Of a stretch of DNA of 64,000 nucleotides, positions 28,822 through 37,530 are shown piece by piece. The DNA is from JALYXV01 sp963791545 (lineage in GTDB: Bacteria > Actinomycetota > Acidimicrobiia > Acidimicrobiales > Palsa-688), in NCBI GenBank assembly GCA_963791545.1, contig CAWBSR010000002.1, positions 186,001 through 250,000 on the forward strand. Reading direction: 5' to 3'. The position numbers and the translations under genes were made by a program. Within the stretch, counting starts at the first letter, position 1. Every line of letters begins with the position of its first letter. A model generated the notes under the pieces. That model saw only the letters and a list, made by a program, of their open reading frames with translations. It had not been told where the DNA came from and did no database searches.

Positions 28822-29220
28822 ATGGCCAAGCCCAAGCCTGGCGGGCGTCGTCCCCGCCGCCGTGAACGTAAGAACGTCGCCTTCGGCGTTGCTCATATCA
28901 AGAGCTCGTTCAACAACACCGTCGTCTCCATCAGCGATCCCGAAGGCAACGTGCTGGCCTGGGCATCGGCCGGCAACGTGGGCTTCAAGGGCTCCCGTAA
29001 GTCCACTCCCTTCGCGGCCCAGCTGGCGGCCGAGGCGTGTGCCAGGCGGGCCATGGAACACGGCGTCCGCAAGGTCGAGGTGCTCGTCAAGGGCCCCGGA
29101 AGCGGCCGGGAAACCGCGATCCGCAGCCTCATGAACGCGGGCATCGAAGTGGCGGGCATCAAGGACGTCACCCCCATCCCCCATAACGGCTGCCGCCCTA
29201 AGAAGCGGCGCCGGGTCTAG
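28822..29220 (+). CDS. rpsK: 30S ribosomal protein S11
   Basis: Platform protein near the E site, 132 aa. It has HIKSSFNNTVVSISDPEGN, KSTPFAAQLAAEACARRAME and the invariant end TPIPHNGCRPKKRRRV. It lies 3 nt after rpsM. Confidence 0.97.
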   Translation: MAKPKPGGRRPRRRERKNVAFGVAHIKSSFNNTVVSISDPEGNVLAWASAGNVGFKGSRKSTPFAAQLAAEACARRAMEHGVRKVEVLVKGPGSGRETAIRSLMNAGIEVAGIKDVTPIPHNGCRPKKRRRV

Positions 29221-29239
29221 CCGGAGCGGAGCGAGAACA

Positions 29240-29866
29240 ATGGCGCGATACACCGGCCCCGTCTGCCGCCTCTGCCGGCGGGAGAAGATGAAGCTGTACC
29301 TCAAGGGTCCCAAGTGCGACTCGATGAAGTGCCCAATCGAGAAGCGGCCCTACCCGCCCGGAGAGCACGGCCGGGACCGGATGCGGCAGGGTTCGGAGTA
29401 CCTGACCCAGCTGCGGGAGAAGCAGAAGGCTCGCCGCATCTACGGCGTCCTCGAGAAGCAGTTCCACAACATGTACCAAGAGGCCAACCACCAAGCGGGA
29501 ATCACCGGTGAAAACCTGCTCCGCATGCTCGAGTTGCGCCTCGACAACGTGGCCTTCCGGGCCGGCTGGGGCTCCAGCCGCTCCCAGGCCCGCCAGTTCG
29601 TGCGCCACGGCCACGTCAACGTCAACGGCAAGCGGGTCACCATCCCCAGCTACCGGGTCCGCAAGGGCGACGTCATCTCGCTGCGGGAGAAGTCCAAGAA
29701 CCTCATCGTCATCCGCCACAACCTCGACACCCTCGATCGCCGCATGCCCGCCTGGATGGAGCAGGGCGCCGATCAGACCGAGGTACGCGTTATCGAGGTC
29801 CCCCTGCGGGACCAGATCGACACCGGCGTTCGGGAGTCCCTGATCGTCGAGCTGTACTCCAAGTAA
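29240..29866 (+). CDS. rpsD: 30S ribosomal protein S4, zinc type
   Basis: Primary 16S-binding protein, 208 aa. The N-terminus carries Cys9, Cys12, Cys26 and Cys31, the zinc-binding form of S4. The S4 RNA-binding domain (LELRLDNVAFRAGWGSSRSQ) follows. In E. coli S4 represses the alpha operon; no matching leader could be judged here. Confidence 0.97.
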   Translation: MARYTGPVCRLCRREKMKLYLKGPKCDSMKCPIEKRPYPPGEHGRDRMRQGSEYLTQLREKQKARRIYGVLEKQFHNMYQEANHQAGITGENLLRMLELRLDNVAFRAGWGSSRSQARQFVRHGHVNVNGKRVTIPSYRVRKGDVISLREKSKNLIVIRHNLDTLDRRMPAWMEQGADQTEVRVIEVPLRDQIDTGVRESLIVELYSK

Positions 29867-29899
29867 GCCGCAAACGCCACCAAAGGAAGACCGACACAC

Positions 29900-30841
29900 A
29901 TGCTCATCATTCAACGACCCAGTGTCGAGGCCATCGGGGAGGAGGAGGACGACCGCCAGCATTTCGCCATCGGCCCGCTGGAGCCCGGCTTCGGCTACAC
30001 GCTGGGCAACTCGCTGCGCCGCACCCTGCTCTCCTCGATCCCCGGGGCCGCCGTGACCCAGGTTCGATTCGATGACGCCCTGCACGAGTTCACCACCCTG
30101 CCCGGGGTGAAGGAGGATGTCACCGACATCGTCCTCAACCTGAAAGACGTCGTCCTGCGTATGACCACCGACGACCCGGTGACCCTGCGCCTTGACGTGA
30201 GGGGCCCGGCGACGGTGACCGCGGGCGACATCCAGGCCACCAGCGACGTGGAGATCCTCAACCCCGAGCTGGCTATCGCCAGCCTCAACGCCAAGGGTCG
30301 CCTGGCCGTGGACATCGCGGTGGAGCGAGGCCGGGGCTACGTCTCCGCCGACCGCAACAAGCGCTCCTCGACCATCGGCGTCATCCCGGTGGACTCCATC
30401 TTCTCCCCGGTCCGCCGGGTCGCCTTCACCGTCGAGCCCACCCGGGTCGAGCAGTCGACCAACTTCGACCGTCTCGTCCTCGACATCGAAACCGACGGCT
30501 CCATCTCCCCCCGCGAAGCCCTGGCCAGCGCCGGTGACACCCTGCGCTCGCTGGTCGGCCTGGTGGCCGACATGAGCGACGTGCCCATGGGCCTCGAGCT
30601 CGGCGACATCGGAGTGGCCGGCAGCGGCTCCCCCGACCTGGACCTGCCCATCGAGGAGCTGGACCTGTCCGAGCGCCCCCGCAACTGCCTCAAGCGGGCC
30701 CAGATCAACACCGTCGGCGAACTGGTCACCAAGACCGAGGACGACCTGCTGGCCATCACCAACTTCGGCCAGAAGTCGCTCGACGAGGTCCTCCAGAAGC
30801 TCGACGAGCGGGGCCTCGCCCTGCGCAACAAGGAGAGCTAG
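29900..30841 (+). CDS. rpoA: RNA polymerase alpha subunit
   Basis: Assembly platform of RNA polymerase; 313 aa. The N-terminal domain has PLEPGFGYTLGNSLRRTLLSS from about residue 26, and the C-terminal domain has LDLSERPRNCLKRAQINTVGEL, the DNA- and activator-binding alphaCTD. It is in standard alpha-operon order, 3 nt before rplQ. Confidence 0.98.
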   Translation: MLIIQRPSVEAIGEEEDDRQHFAIGPLEPGFGYTLGNSLRRTLLSSIPGAAVTQVRFDDALHEFTTLPGVKEDVTDIVLNLKDVVLRMTTDDPVTLRLDVRGPATVTAGDIQATSDVEILNPELAIASLNAKGRLAVDIAVERGRGYVSADRNKRSSTIGVIPVDSIFSPVRRVAFTVEPTRVEQSTNFDRLVLDIETDGSISPREALASAGDTLRSLVGLVADMSDVPMGLELGDIGVAGSGSPDLDLPIEELDLSERPRNCLKRAQINTVGELVTKTEDDLLAITNFGQKSLDEVLQKLDERGLALRNKES

Positions 30842-30844
30842 GAC

Positions 30845-31225
30845 ATGGCGACCCTGCCCGGGCGGCCCAAGAAAGGCCGCCGCTTCGGCGGTAGCTCGGC
30901 CCACCAGAAGGCCATGTTCGGCAACCTGGTGGCCTCGCTCATCGCGGCCGAGGGCATCGTGACCACCGAGGCCAAGGCCAAGGCGCTGCGCCCCATCGTC
31001 GAGAAGTGCGTGACCAAGGCCAAGAAGGCCGACGCCGACCCCGCGGTCGCGGTCCACAACCACCGCCTCGTGGTGGCCCTGATCCGGGACAAGGACATGG
31101 CCCACAAGCTGTTCGCCGAGATCGGGCCCCGCTATGCCAACCGCCCCGGCGGCTACACCCGCATCTTGAAGTTGGGTCCCCGGCACGGCGACGATGCGCC
31201 CATGGCCCGCATCGAGTTCGTCTAA
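30845..31225 (+). CDS. rplQ: 50S ribosomal protein L17
   Basis: Tunnel-exit region protein, 126 aa. It has the start MATLPGRPKKGRRFGGSSAHQ, the LIAAEGIVTTEAKAKALRP region and the end NRPGGYTRILKLGPRHGDDAP. Last r-protein of the alpha operon; truA follows 8 nt later. Confidence 0.96.
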   Translation: MATLPGRPKKGRRFGGSSAHQKAMFGNLVASLIAAEGIVTTEAKAKALRPIVEKCVTKAKKADADPAVAVHNHRLVVALIRDKDMAHKLFAEIGPRYANRPGGYTRILKLGPRHGDDAPMARIEFV

Positions 31226-31233
31226 CCGAAAAG

Positions 31234-32049
31234 CTGACCCTCTTCGGCGACCAGGCGGAGGCGCCGACCGACGCCGCGCCCGCCGTCATCGAGGGCCCGA
31301 CCGTTCGGGTCCGCCTCGGTGTCGCCTACCTCGGGACCGGATTCCACGGTTTCGCCATCCAACCGGGCATCCACACCGTAGGCGGTGTACTGACCGCCGC
31401 CCTGGAACGCCACCTCCGCCACACCGTCGAGCTCACCTGTGCCGGCCGCACCGACGCGGGCGTCCACGCTTGGGGCCAGGTCGTGACCTTCGACGCCCGG
31501 GCCGGCGTCGACCTCACGGCCCTCCAACGGGCCCTCAACAAGACCCTGCGCCCGGCCGTGGTGATCCGCTCCGCCACCGCGGCACCCCCTGGCTTCGACG
31601 CCCGCCGCGCCGCCACCGGCCGCACCTACCGCTACACCATCCTCAACGGCCCCCTTCCCGACCCCTTCTCGGCGCCCATCGAGTGGCACGTCCAGCGACC
31701 TCTCGACCTGGGCCTCCTGCGCCTGGCCTGCGACCCGCTGATCGGCGAGCACGACTTCTCGTCGTTCTGCCGGGCGCCGGGCGGCAACGCCTCGCTAGTG
31801 AGAGTGGTGCGGCGAGCCGAGTGGACTGATCGGGGGAATGGCCGGCTCCGCTTCGAGATCGAGGCGTCGTCGTTCTGCCAGCAGATGGTGCGGGCCCTCG
31901 TGGGCACCATGGTGGACATGGGGATGGGGAAAAAGCGCAGCGGGGAGATGGCCGCCATCCTCCGGGCCAAGAATCGCGGGGCGGCGGGGCAGCTGGCCCC
32001 GCCCCATGGTCTGTGCCTCTGGAATGTGGACTATGGCGAGCGGGGCTGA
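31234..32049 (+). CDS. truA: tRNA pseudouridine(38-40) synthase, proposed CTG start
   Basis: Isomerises uridines 38-40 of tRNAs. The catalytic Asp is Asp74 in CAGRTDAGVHAWGQV, and SFCRAPGGNASLVRVV and SFCQQMVRALVGTMV are family motifs. No ATG, GTG or TTG occurs in frame between rplQ and the GRTDAG motif; the only other option is GTG 31006 deep inside rplQ, adding 76 residues of out-of-frame rplQ. CTG 31234, 8 nt after the rplQ stop, gives a normal 271-aa protein starting MTLFGDQAEAP. The Shine-Dalgarno is weak (GAAAAG). Confidence 0.93.
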   Translation: MTLFGDQAEAPTDAAPAVIEGPTVRVRLGVAYLGTGFHGFAIQPGIHTVGGVLTAALERHLRHTVELTCAGRTDAGVHAWGQVVTFDARAGVDLTALQRALNKTLRPAVVIRSATAAPPGFDARRAATGRTYRYTILNGPLPDPFSAPIEWHVQRPLDLGLLRLACDPLIGEHDFSSFCRAPGGNASLVRVVRRAEWTDRGNGRLRFEIEASSFCQQMVRALVGTMVDMGMGKKRSGEMAAILRAKNRGAAGQLAPPHGLCLWNVDYGERG

Positions 32050-32050
32050 G

Positions 32051-32098
32051 GCGTTCTGCCAAAAATTGATGGTGGGGCACCACTTTTTGGCAAAACGC
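32051..32098. terminator. Large imperfect palindrome after truA
   Basis: GCGTT-C-TGCCAAAAA (32051-32065) pairs with TTTTTGGCA-A-AACGC (32084-32098), 14 of 15 positions. Inside, TGGTG (32070-32074) pairs with CACCA (32078-32082) around loop GGG. The inner hairpin followed by CTTTTT looks like a weak terminator for the infA-truA operon. The long outer stem could instead be a protein site. Confidence 0.5.
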
Positions 32099-32109
32099 TC
32101 GGTGGCGTC

Positions 32110-32967
32110 GTGAGTCGAGGCCGGTGGATGGCGCTCGTGGTCGTGGTGGTCCTGCTCGTCGCAGCCGGGCTGGTCTCGCTCGCCGCGACCGGGGGCAGGT
32201 CCGGGACCTCGGCCCGCGCCAAGCCCCTTCCCCTTCCGAAGTCGATGGCCTCGTCGGGCGACTCCATCACCCGGGCGTTCGACCTCGACTCCGGCCATGT
32301 TCTCGTGGACGCCCCTGAGGAGTCGTGGTCCACGGGAGCCGACCCCGCCATCAACTCGCAGTACGGCCGCATCCTGGCGGCGGGGCCCGCCATCTCCGGG
32401 CAGGTCTACAACGACGCCCAGTCAGGGGCCCAGATGGTGGCCCTGGACGGCCAGCTCCAGGCGGCCGCGGGGCAACGGGTCGAGTACGCCACGGTTCTCA
32501 TAGGGGCCAACGACCTCTGCACTTCCACCGTTGCCGACATGACGCCGACCGCCGCCTTCCGGGCCCAGTTTGACCACGCCCTGTCTCACTTCTTCTCGGC
32601 CGACCCGGCCGCCCACGTGTTCGTGGCATCGATCCCCGACGTATTCCGGCTCTGGGAGACGATGCAGGCCAGCACCGCCGCCCAACTGGTGTGGGCCCTG
32701 GCCCACATCTGCCAGTCGATGCTGGCCGCGGGCGCGACCTCGGCCCAGCGCCAGGCGGTCGTCGCCCAGGAGCAGGCCGACAACGCCGCCCTGGCCTCGG
32801 TTTGCGCCCATTTCGACCGCTGCCGGTTCGATGGCGGCGCCGTCTACCAAAGCGCGTTCGCGGCGACCGATGTCAGCCCGGTGGACTACTTCCACCCCAG
32901 CCGGTCAGGCCAGGCCAAGCTGGCCGCCATCACCTGGGCGGCGGGCTACTGGCCCACCACCCCCTAG
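32110..32967 (+). CDS. SGNH/GDSL-type hydrolase, secreted or membrane-anchored
   Basis: Predicted esterase or lipase-like hydrolase, 285 aa. An N-terminal hydrophobic segment (ALVVVVVLLVAAGLVSLAA) would export or anchor it. Catalytic blocks are visible: ASSGDSIT (nucleophile Ser), GANDLC (block III), and DYFHPSRSGQ (Asp and His). Six Cys may form disulfides outside the cell. It starts at GTG 32110 without a clear Shine-Dalgarno, so the start is uncertain. Substrate unknown. It converges with ilvA. Confidence 0.8.
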   Translation: MSRGRWMALVVVVVLLVAAGLVSLAATGGRSGTSARAKPLPLPKSMASSGDSITRAFDLDSGHVLVDAPEESWSTGADPAINSQYGRILAAGPAISGQVYNDAQSGAQMVALDGQLQAAAGQRVEYATVLIGANDLCTSTVADMTPTAAFRAQFDHALSHFFSADPAAHVFVASIPDVFRLWETMQASTAAQLVWALAHICQSMLAAGATSAQRQAVVAQEQADNAALASVCAHFDRCRFDGGAVYQSAFAATDVSPVDYFHPSRSGQAKLAAITWAAGYWPTTP

Positions 32968-33064
32968 CTCAGATCCTGGTCACGCGGTCCTCCGCTGGAT
33001 TCGCTGTTGGCGTGCATCTCGGCGTCCCGGGACCGGTCATTGCGGTCGCCCCCCCGCCGGGCGG

Positions 33065-34351
33065 TCAGCCGACTGGTTCCACCCGGTAGCCGGCCCCCTT
33101 CAGGGCCTCGACGACCCAACCCCGATGCTCGGGTCCTCGGGTCTCGACGGTCATCTGCACGTCGACCTCCTGGATGCCCAGTTCCAGCCCCGACCGGTGA
33201 TGCGCCACCTGGAGGACGTTGAGCCCCATACCCGCCAGGGTCGCCGTCAGAGCCGCCAACGCCCCCGGCCGATCGTCCAGCACCGCCCGGAACACGAGAT
33301 AGCGGCCGGCCGCCGACAGTCCGTAGTCGACCATCTTCAAGAGGAGGAGAGGGTCGATGTTGCCGCCCGACAGCACCGCCACCGCGGGTCCGTCCCCGGG
33401 CACCCGGCCCGAGAGGATGGCGGCCAGGGCAACGGCGCCAGCCGGTTCGACCACCGCCTTGCCCCGCTCCAGCAGCAGCAGGAGGGCCCGGGCGATCTCC
33501 TCCTCATCGACGGTGACGACCTCGTCGACGAATTTCATGACGTGTTGCAGGACCAGCGGTGAGGTCGACTTCACCGCGATGCCGTCGGCCATGGTGTGGA
33601 TGTGGTCCAGGTGAACCTCGCGCCCCGCGGCCAGCGAGGCGGCCACGCAGGCGGCACCGGCCGGTTCCACCCCGACCACCCGGATACCCGAATAGCTCAG
33701 TCCCAGCGCCGCCGCGATGCCCGAAATCAGGCCACCCCCGCCGACGGGTACGACCACCACCTCCGCCTCGGGGGCTTCCTCCAGGAGTTCCAGGCCGATG
33801 GTGCCCTGCCCGGCCATGATCAGCGGGTGGTCGAAGGGGGGCACGTACTCGGCCCCGGTCTCGGAGGCATAGAGCTGGGCCAGGGCGAAACAATCGTCGA
33901 CCACCTTGCCCTCGAGGCGCACCACCGCCCCGTAGCTGCGGGTCGCCTCGACCTTGGGCAGTGAGGCCCCTTCCGGCATGAAGATGGTGGACTTCATGCC
34001 GGCGCCGGTGGCCGCGAAGGCCACTCCTTGGGCATGGTTGCCGGCCGAAGCGGCCACCACTTCGCTCCCGAGGGGGAGCTGGGAGATCAGGTTGTAGGCG
34101 CCCCGCACCTTGAACGACCCCGTCCGCTGCAGGTATTCGGGCTTGAGCAGGATGCGCCGGCCGGCCAGGCCGCTCAGGGTTTCGCTGGGCCGCACCGGGG
34201 TGGGGCGCACCACCGGGACCAGCCGCTCCCGGGCCGCTTCGATATCGGCCAGCCGGATCAGCGGGGCCTCATCGACATCGTCGGGTGGATTGAGCAACGA
34301 CGGCTGGGTGGGTGGCGGCGGAGGCGGGGGAGGGGGTACCGGGGCGGTCAT
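33065..34351 (-). CDS. ilvA: Threonine ammonia-lyase with ACT domain
   Basis: PLP enzyme converting threonine to 2-oxobutanoate, the first isoleucine step, or used catabolically. The PLP lysine is in TGSFKVRGAYN, the glycine loop PVGGGGLISG is present, and a C-terminal ACT-like domain (about 345-428) suggests allosteric control. An unusual poly-Pro N-terminus (APVPPPPPPPPP) precedes the fold. It is 428 aa, from ATG 34351, which overlaps the ctaG stop by 4 bases (ATGA). No other isoleucine genes are near. Confidence 0.9.
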   Translation of the reverse strand: MTAPVPPPPPPPPPTQPSLLNPPDDVDEAPLIRLADIEAARERLVPVVRPTPVRPSETLSGLAGRRILLKPEYLQRTGSFKVRGAYNLISQLPLGSEVVAASAGNHAQGVAFAATGAGMKSTIFMPEGASLPKVEATRSYGAVVRLEGKVVDDCFALAQLYASETGAEYVPPFDHPLIMAGQGTIGLELLEEAPEAEVVVVPVGGGGLISGIAAALGLSYSGIRVVGVEPAGAACVAASLAAGREVHLDHIHTMADGIAVKSTSPLVLQHVMKFVDEVVTVDEEEIARALLLLLERGKAVVEPAGAVALAAILSGRVPGDGPAVAVLSGGNIDPLLLLKMVDYGLSAAGRYLVFRAVLDDRPGALAALTATLAGMGLNVLQVAHHRSGLELGIQEVDVQMTVETRGPEHRGWVVEALKGAGYRVEPVG

Positions 34352-35181
34352 GGCACCGGCCCCGTCGGGACCGCCCCCGCCAGCTGCCGGTCCTGGCGCA
34401 GCGCCTCGCGTTCCTCGGCCTTCATCCACTGGGCGGCCACGATCATCATGGCGATCAGGCCCAGCAACTCGCCCGCCGTCCACAAGATGCCGGCCCCGGT
34501 CTGCTGGTCGGCCAGGGTCAGCCCCGGGGCGATCAGCTTGGTCTGGGTCGTGAGCGCCACCCCGATAATGGTGTGGAACGGCAACGCCACCAGCACATAC
34601 AGCATCCGCCCCCCGTACGGGAGCCGGTGGGGGAGGGGATCGAGGCTCACGACGGGCCAGAAGAACAGGCAGCCCGCGGTAACGAACACCAGGTGGGTCA
34701 GGTCGTGCAACACCGTGGCGCGCAGGGTGGCGGCATACAAGCCGGTGAAATAGAGGGCGAACATGGAGCCGCCGAAGCCGGCCCACGCCGTGACCGGGTG
34801 GGTGAGCAGGCGCACCGGCTGGCTGTGCAGGATCTTGATCAGTCGGGCCCGCAGCTCCCGGCGGCTGCTCTGCAGGGCCAGGGTCACCGGGGCGCCCAGG
34901 GCCAGCAGGACCGGAGCCGCCATACCGAGCAGGAGGTGCTGGATCACATGGGCCGTGAAGGACGTGGTGTCGTCGGCGGCAATCCCGCTCTGGGTGGCCA
35001 CGACCAGCACCGACAGGCCGGCCAGGAAGGGAACGGTCCGTCGGGGCGGCCAGCGCCGGCCTCGTCCTGCCAGTCGCCGGGCGGCCGCCAGGTACCACCA
35101 ACCGGCCAGCCCGATGACCATCGCCGCGGCCGGCTCCAGCCGAGAACCGGTCACCAGGTCGCCCGAAGTGAAAACGGCCAT
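34348..35181 (-). CDS. ctaG: Cytochrome c oxidase assembly factor, CtaG_Caa3 family
   Basis: Multi-pass membrane protein (about seven segments) of the caa3-oxidase CtaG family, needed for copper/heme oxidase assembly. HVIQHLLLGMAAPVLLALGAP, VLHDLTHLVFVTAGCLFFWPVV (read as two adjacent blocks) and PFHTIIGVAL hold conserved His residues. It is divergent from ctaE, as expected for an oxidase accessory gene. ATG 35181 is preferred; GTG 35184 is one codon upstream. 277 aa. Confidence 0.85.
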   Translation of the reverse strand: MAVFTSGDLVTGSRLEPAAAMVIGLAGWWYLAAARRLAGRGRRWPPRRTVPFLAGLSVLVVATQSGIAADDTTSFTAHVIQHLLLGMAAPVLLALGAPVTLALQSSRRELRARLIKILHSQPVRLLTHPVTAWAGFGGSMFALYFTGLYAATLRATVLHDLTHLVFVTAGCLFFWPVVSLDPLPHRLPYGGRMLYVLVALPFHTIIGVALTTQTKLIAPGLTLADQQTGAGILWTAGELLGLIAMMIVAAQWMKAEEREALRQDRQLAGAVPTGPVP

Positions 35182-35228
35182 CACCGATCGAAACCTAGTA
35201 GGAAGGCCGCCTTTCGGGTAGAAAGGTG

Positions 35229-35813
35229 ATGGTGACGTCCGCCGCCGCCCTCACGGCTGCCAAGACGAGTCGGCGGCCCGAGCTGCTGACCGTCGGCACC
35301 GTCGTGTGGCTGGCGTCGGAGTTGATGTTTTTCTCCGGCCTGTTCGCGGCCTACTTCACCCTGCGGGCGCAGAGCACGGCATGGCCGCCGCCCGGAGTCC
35401 ACCTCGACACCGTCGCCGCCACCTTGTCCACCCTTTTTCTGGTCCTCTCCAGCGGCACCATGCAACTCGGTGTGCGGGCCGTGGCGCGAGGCGACCGGGG
35501 CGTGTTCGTGCGGTGGTTGGCGGCCACCTTCGTACTCGGGACCGTCTTCGTGCTGGCCCAGGCCCGGGACTGGTCGCGACTGGATTTCTCCGTCGGGTCA
35601 CACGCCTACGGCTCCGCGTTCTACCTGTTGACCGGTTTCCACGGGCTGCACGTGATCGGAGGATTGCTGGCCATGACGGTCGTGGGCGGACGGGCCGCCT
35701 CCCGCCGCTTCGGCGCCGCCGACCTCCCCTCGGTGGAAATGCTCTCCTACTACTGGCATTTTGTGGACGTGGTGTGGATCGGGTTATGGGCGACGATCTT
35801 CTTCATTCGCTAG
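35229..35813 (+). CDS. ctaE: Cytochrome c oxidase subunit III
   Basis: Membrane subunit III of the aa3 oxidase, about 194 aa, in the short five-helix form. Motifs are WLASELMFFSGLFAAYF, FYLLTGFHGLHVIGGLL and SYYWHFVDVVWIGLW. ATG 35229 has GAAAGG just before it; GTG 35226 is also possible. It begins the ctaE-qcrC-qcrA-qcrB run typical of actinobacteria, whose complexes III and IV form a supercomplex. It overlaps qcrC by 28 bases. Confidence 0.95.
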   Translation: MVTSAAALTAAKTSRRPELLTVGTVVWLASELMFFSGLFAAYFTLRAQSTAWPPPGVHLDTVAATLSTLFLVLSSGTMQLGVRAVARGDRGVFVRWLAATFVLGTVFVLAQARDWSRLDFSVGSHAYGSAFYLLTGFHGLHVIGGLLAMTVVGGRAASRRFGAADLPSVEMLSYYWHFVDVVWIGLWATIFFIR

Positions 35814-36583
35814 ACGTCCTCGAAGCCCGGCGCGGGACCGGCCCCCGGCTGGTCGCGCTGGCCGGGGCGGCGCTGTTTGCCTTGCTCGTCGTGGTCTTCA
35901 GCAGCCGGGCCCACGCCGCGGCGTCGCCGCGGCCAAAGGCGTTCTCCCCCGATCAGGTGGCCGCCGGGCGCCAGCTGTTCGTCGTTCACTGCTCGAGTTG
36001 CCACGGCCTCGATGCCATGGGGACCGCCAATGGGCCGTCGGTCGTCGACTCCGGGGCCGCTTCAGCCGACTTCTACCTCCGCACCGGGCGGATGCCGCTC
36101 AACGACCCGCGCCAGCAGCCGGTCCGCCACCGCCCGGCGTTCCCCCCCGACCAGATCTCGGCTCTGGTCGCCTACGTGGCGTCGCTCGACAAGGGTCCCG
36201 CGGTCCCTGACGTGCTGCCCGGCCACCTTTCCGACGGCCAACAGCTGTACTCCATCAACTGCGCCCAGTGCCACAATGCCGCCGGGGCGGGCGGGGCGCT
36301 GGGTTACGGCGACATCGTGCCCTCGTTGCGCCACGCCAGTGTTCTGGACACGGTCGAGGCGGCCCGGATCGGGCCCAAGCCGATGCCCGTCTTCGGCCCC
36401 CAGACGCTCTCCGACCAGCAGGTGGCCGACATCGCCAGCTACGTCCAGTACCTGCACCAACCCGAGGACCGCGGCGGCCTGGGTCTCGGCCATCTGGGGC
36501 CCATTCCCGAAGGCTTCGTCGGCTGGGTCATCGGCATGGGGGCCCTGCTCCTGGTGGCCCGACTGATCGGAACCCGCGGATGA
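35786..36583 (+). CDS. qcrC: Cytochrome bc1 complex diheme cytochrome c subunit
   Basis: Diheme cytochrome c that passes electrons from the bc1 complex to the oxidase inside the actinobacterial supercomplex, replacing a soluble cytochrome c. Two heme sites are seen: CSSCH (69-73) and CAQCH (159-163). Hydrophobic helices lie at the N-terminus (VALAGAALFALLVVVF) and C-terminus (GFVGWVIGMGALLLVARLI). 265 aa. It starts at ATG 35786 inside the end of ctaE and ends with an ATGA overlap with qcrA. Confidence 0.94.
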   Translation: MGDDLLHSLDVLEARRGTGPRLVALAGAALFALLVVVFSSRAHAAASPRPKAFSPDQVAAGRQLFVVHCSSCHGLDAMGTANGPSVVDSGAASADFYLRTGRMPLNDPRQQPVRHRPAFPPDQISALVAYVASLDKGPAVPDVLPGHLSDGQQLYSINCAQCHNAAGAGGALGYGDIVPSLRHASVLDTVEAARIGPKPMPVFGPQTLSDQQVADIASYVQYLHQPEDRGGLGLGHLGPIPEGFVGWVIGMGALLLVARLIGTRG

Positions 36584-37530
36584 CCCTGGCCGGCGACACC
36601 CCCCCGCCCGACCCGCCCGGCCCGCCCGACCCACCCGGCCACGACCCCCGGGACCGGCCCGAAGACTCCTACCGGCTGGAGGGCCATCCGGCCGCGGAGC
36701 GCTTCGCCGAGGGGCGCATCGCCCTCTACTGGGGCATCACCACCATGGCCGCCCTGGCCCTGGCCGGGGTGTACCTGGCAGGCGGCCAGCCCCAGCTGGA
36801 GGGGGTCCTCCTCATGATCGCCCTCGGATCGCTGGGACTGGGATTCGTGGTTTTCGCCCGCGACCTGTTGCCCGGCAACGAGCAGACGGCGCCCCGGGAG
36901 GAGCACCGATCCAGCCAGGCCTCGCGTCAGGCCGCCGAGGAGTCCTTCGAACGGGGGGAGCAGCCGTTTGTGCGGAGGTCATTCCTGCTGCGGATGCTGG
37001 GGCTGGCCGGGGGGGCGCTCGGGATTGCGGCCCTGTTCCCCATCAACTCGCTGGGGCCGCATCCCAAGGACACCCTGGCGCGCACCAGCTGGGGGAAAGG
37101 AAAGCGCCTCGTCACCCCCGACGGGCGGCCGGTCCGTCTCGGCGACCTCGAGGTGGACGGGATCCTCACCGTGTTCCCCGAGGGGGCCATCGACGACGCG
37201 GACAGCCAGGTCATCCTCATCAACGTGGGCGACGCCGCCCAGAAGGTTCGCCGGGGCCGGGGCAGCTGGTCGGTGCAGGGATATGTGGCGTTCTCCAAAG
37301 TGTGCAGCCATGCCGGCTGCCCGGTCGGCTTGTACCGCTCCACCAGCCACCAACTGTTGTGCCCATGTCACCAGTCGACCTTCGACGTCCTCGACGGGTG
37401 CCGGCCGGTCTTTGGGCCCGCGACGCGGTCGCTTCCCCAGCTGCCGCTCGATGTCAGCCAGGACGGTTTCTTGACGTCCCAGCACGACTTCACCGAACCG
37501 GTCGGCCCCGCCTACTGGAACCGCCCGTGA
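36580..37530 (+). CDS. qcrA: Cytochrome bc1 complex Rieske iron-sulfur subunit
   Basis: Rieske protein carrying electrons from menaquinol to cytochrome c. Ligands are Cys242 and His244 (CSHAGC) and Cys261 and His264 (CPCH); Cys247 and Cys263 form the usual disulfide. A Pro-rich N-terminus precedes three hydrophobic segments (about 45-63, 70-88, and 136-155), matching the actinobacterial three-helix form. 316 aa. It overlaps qcrC (ATGA) and qcrB (GTGA). Confidence 0.95.
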   Translation: MTLAGDTPPPDPPGPPDPPGHDPRDRPEDSYRLEGHPAAERFAEGRIALYWGITTMAALALAGVYLAGGQPQLEGVLLMIALGSLGLGFVVFARDLLPGNEQTAPREEHRSSQASRQAAEESFERGEQPFVRRSFLLRMLGLAGGALGIAALFPINSLGPHPKDTLARTSWGKGKRLVTPDGRPVRLGDLEVDGILTVFPEGAIDDADSQVILINVGDAAQKVRRGRGSWSVQGYVAFSKVCSHAGCPVGLYRSTSHQLLCPCHQSTFDVLDGCRPVFGPATRSLPQLPLDVSQDGFLTSQHDFTEPVGPAYWNRP

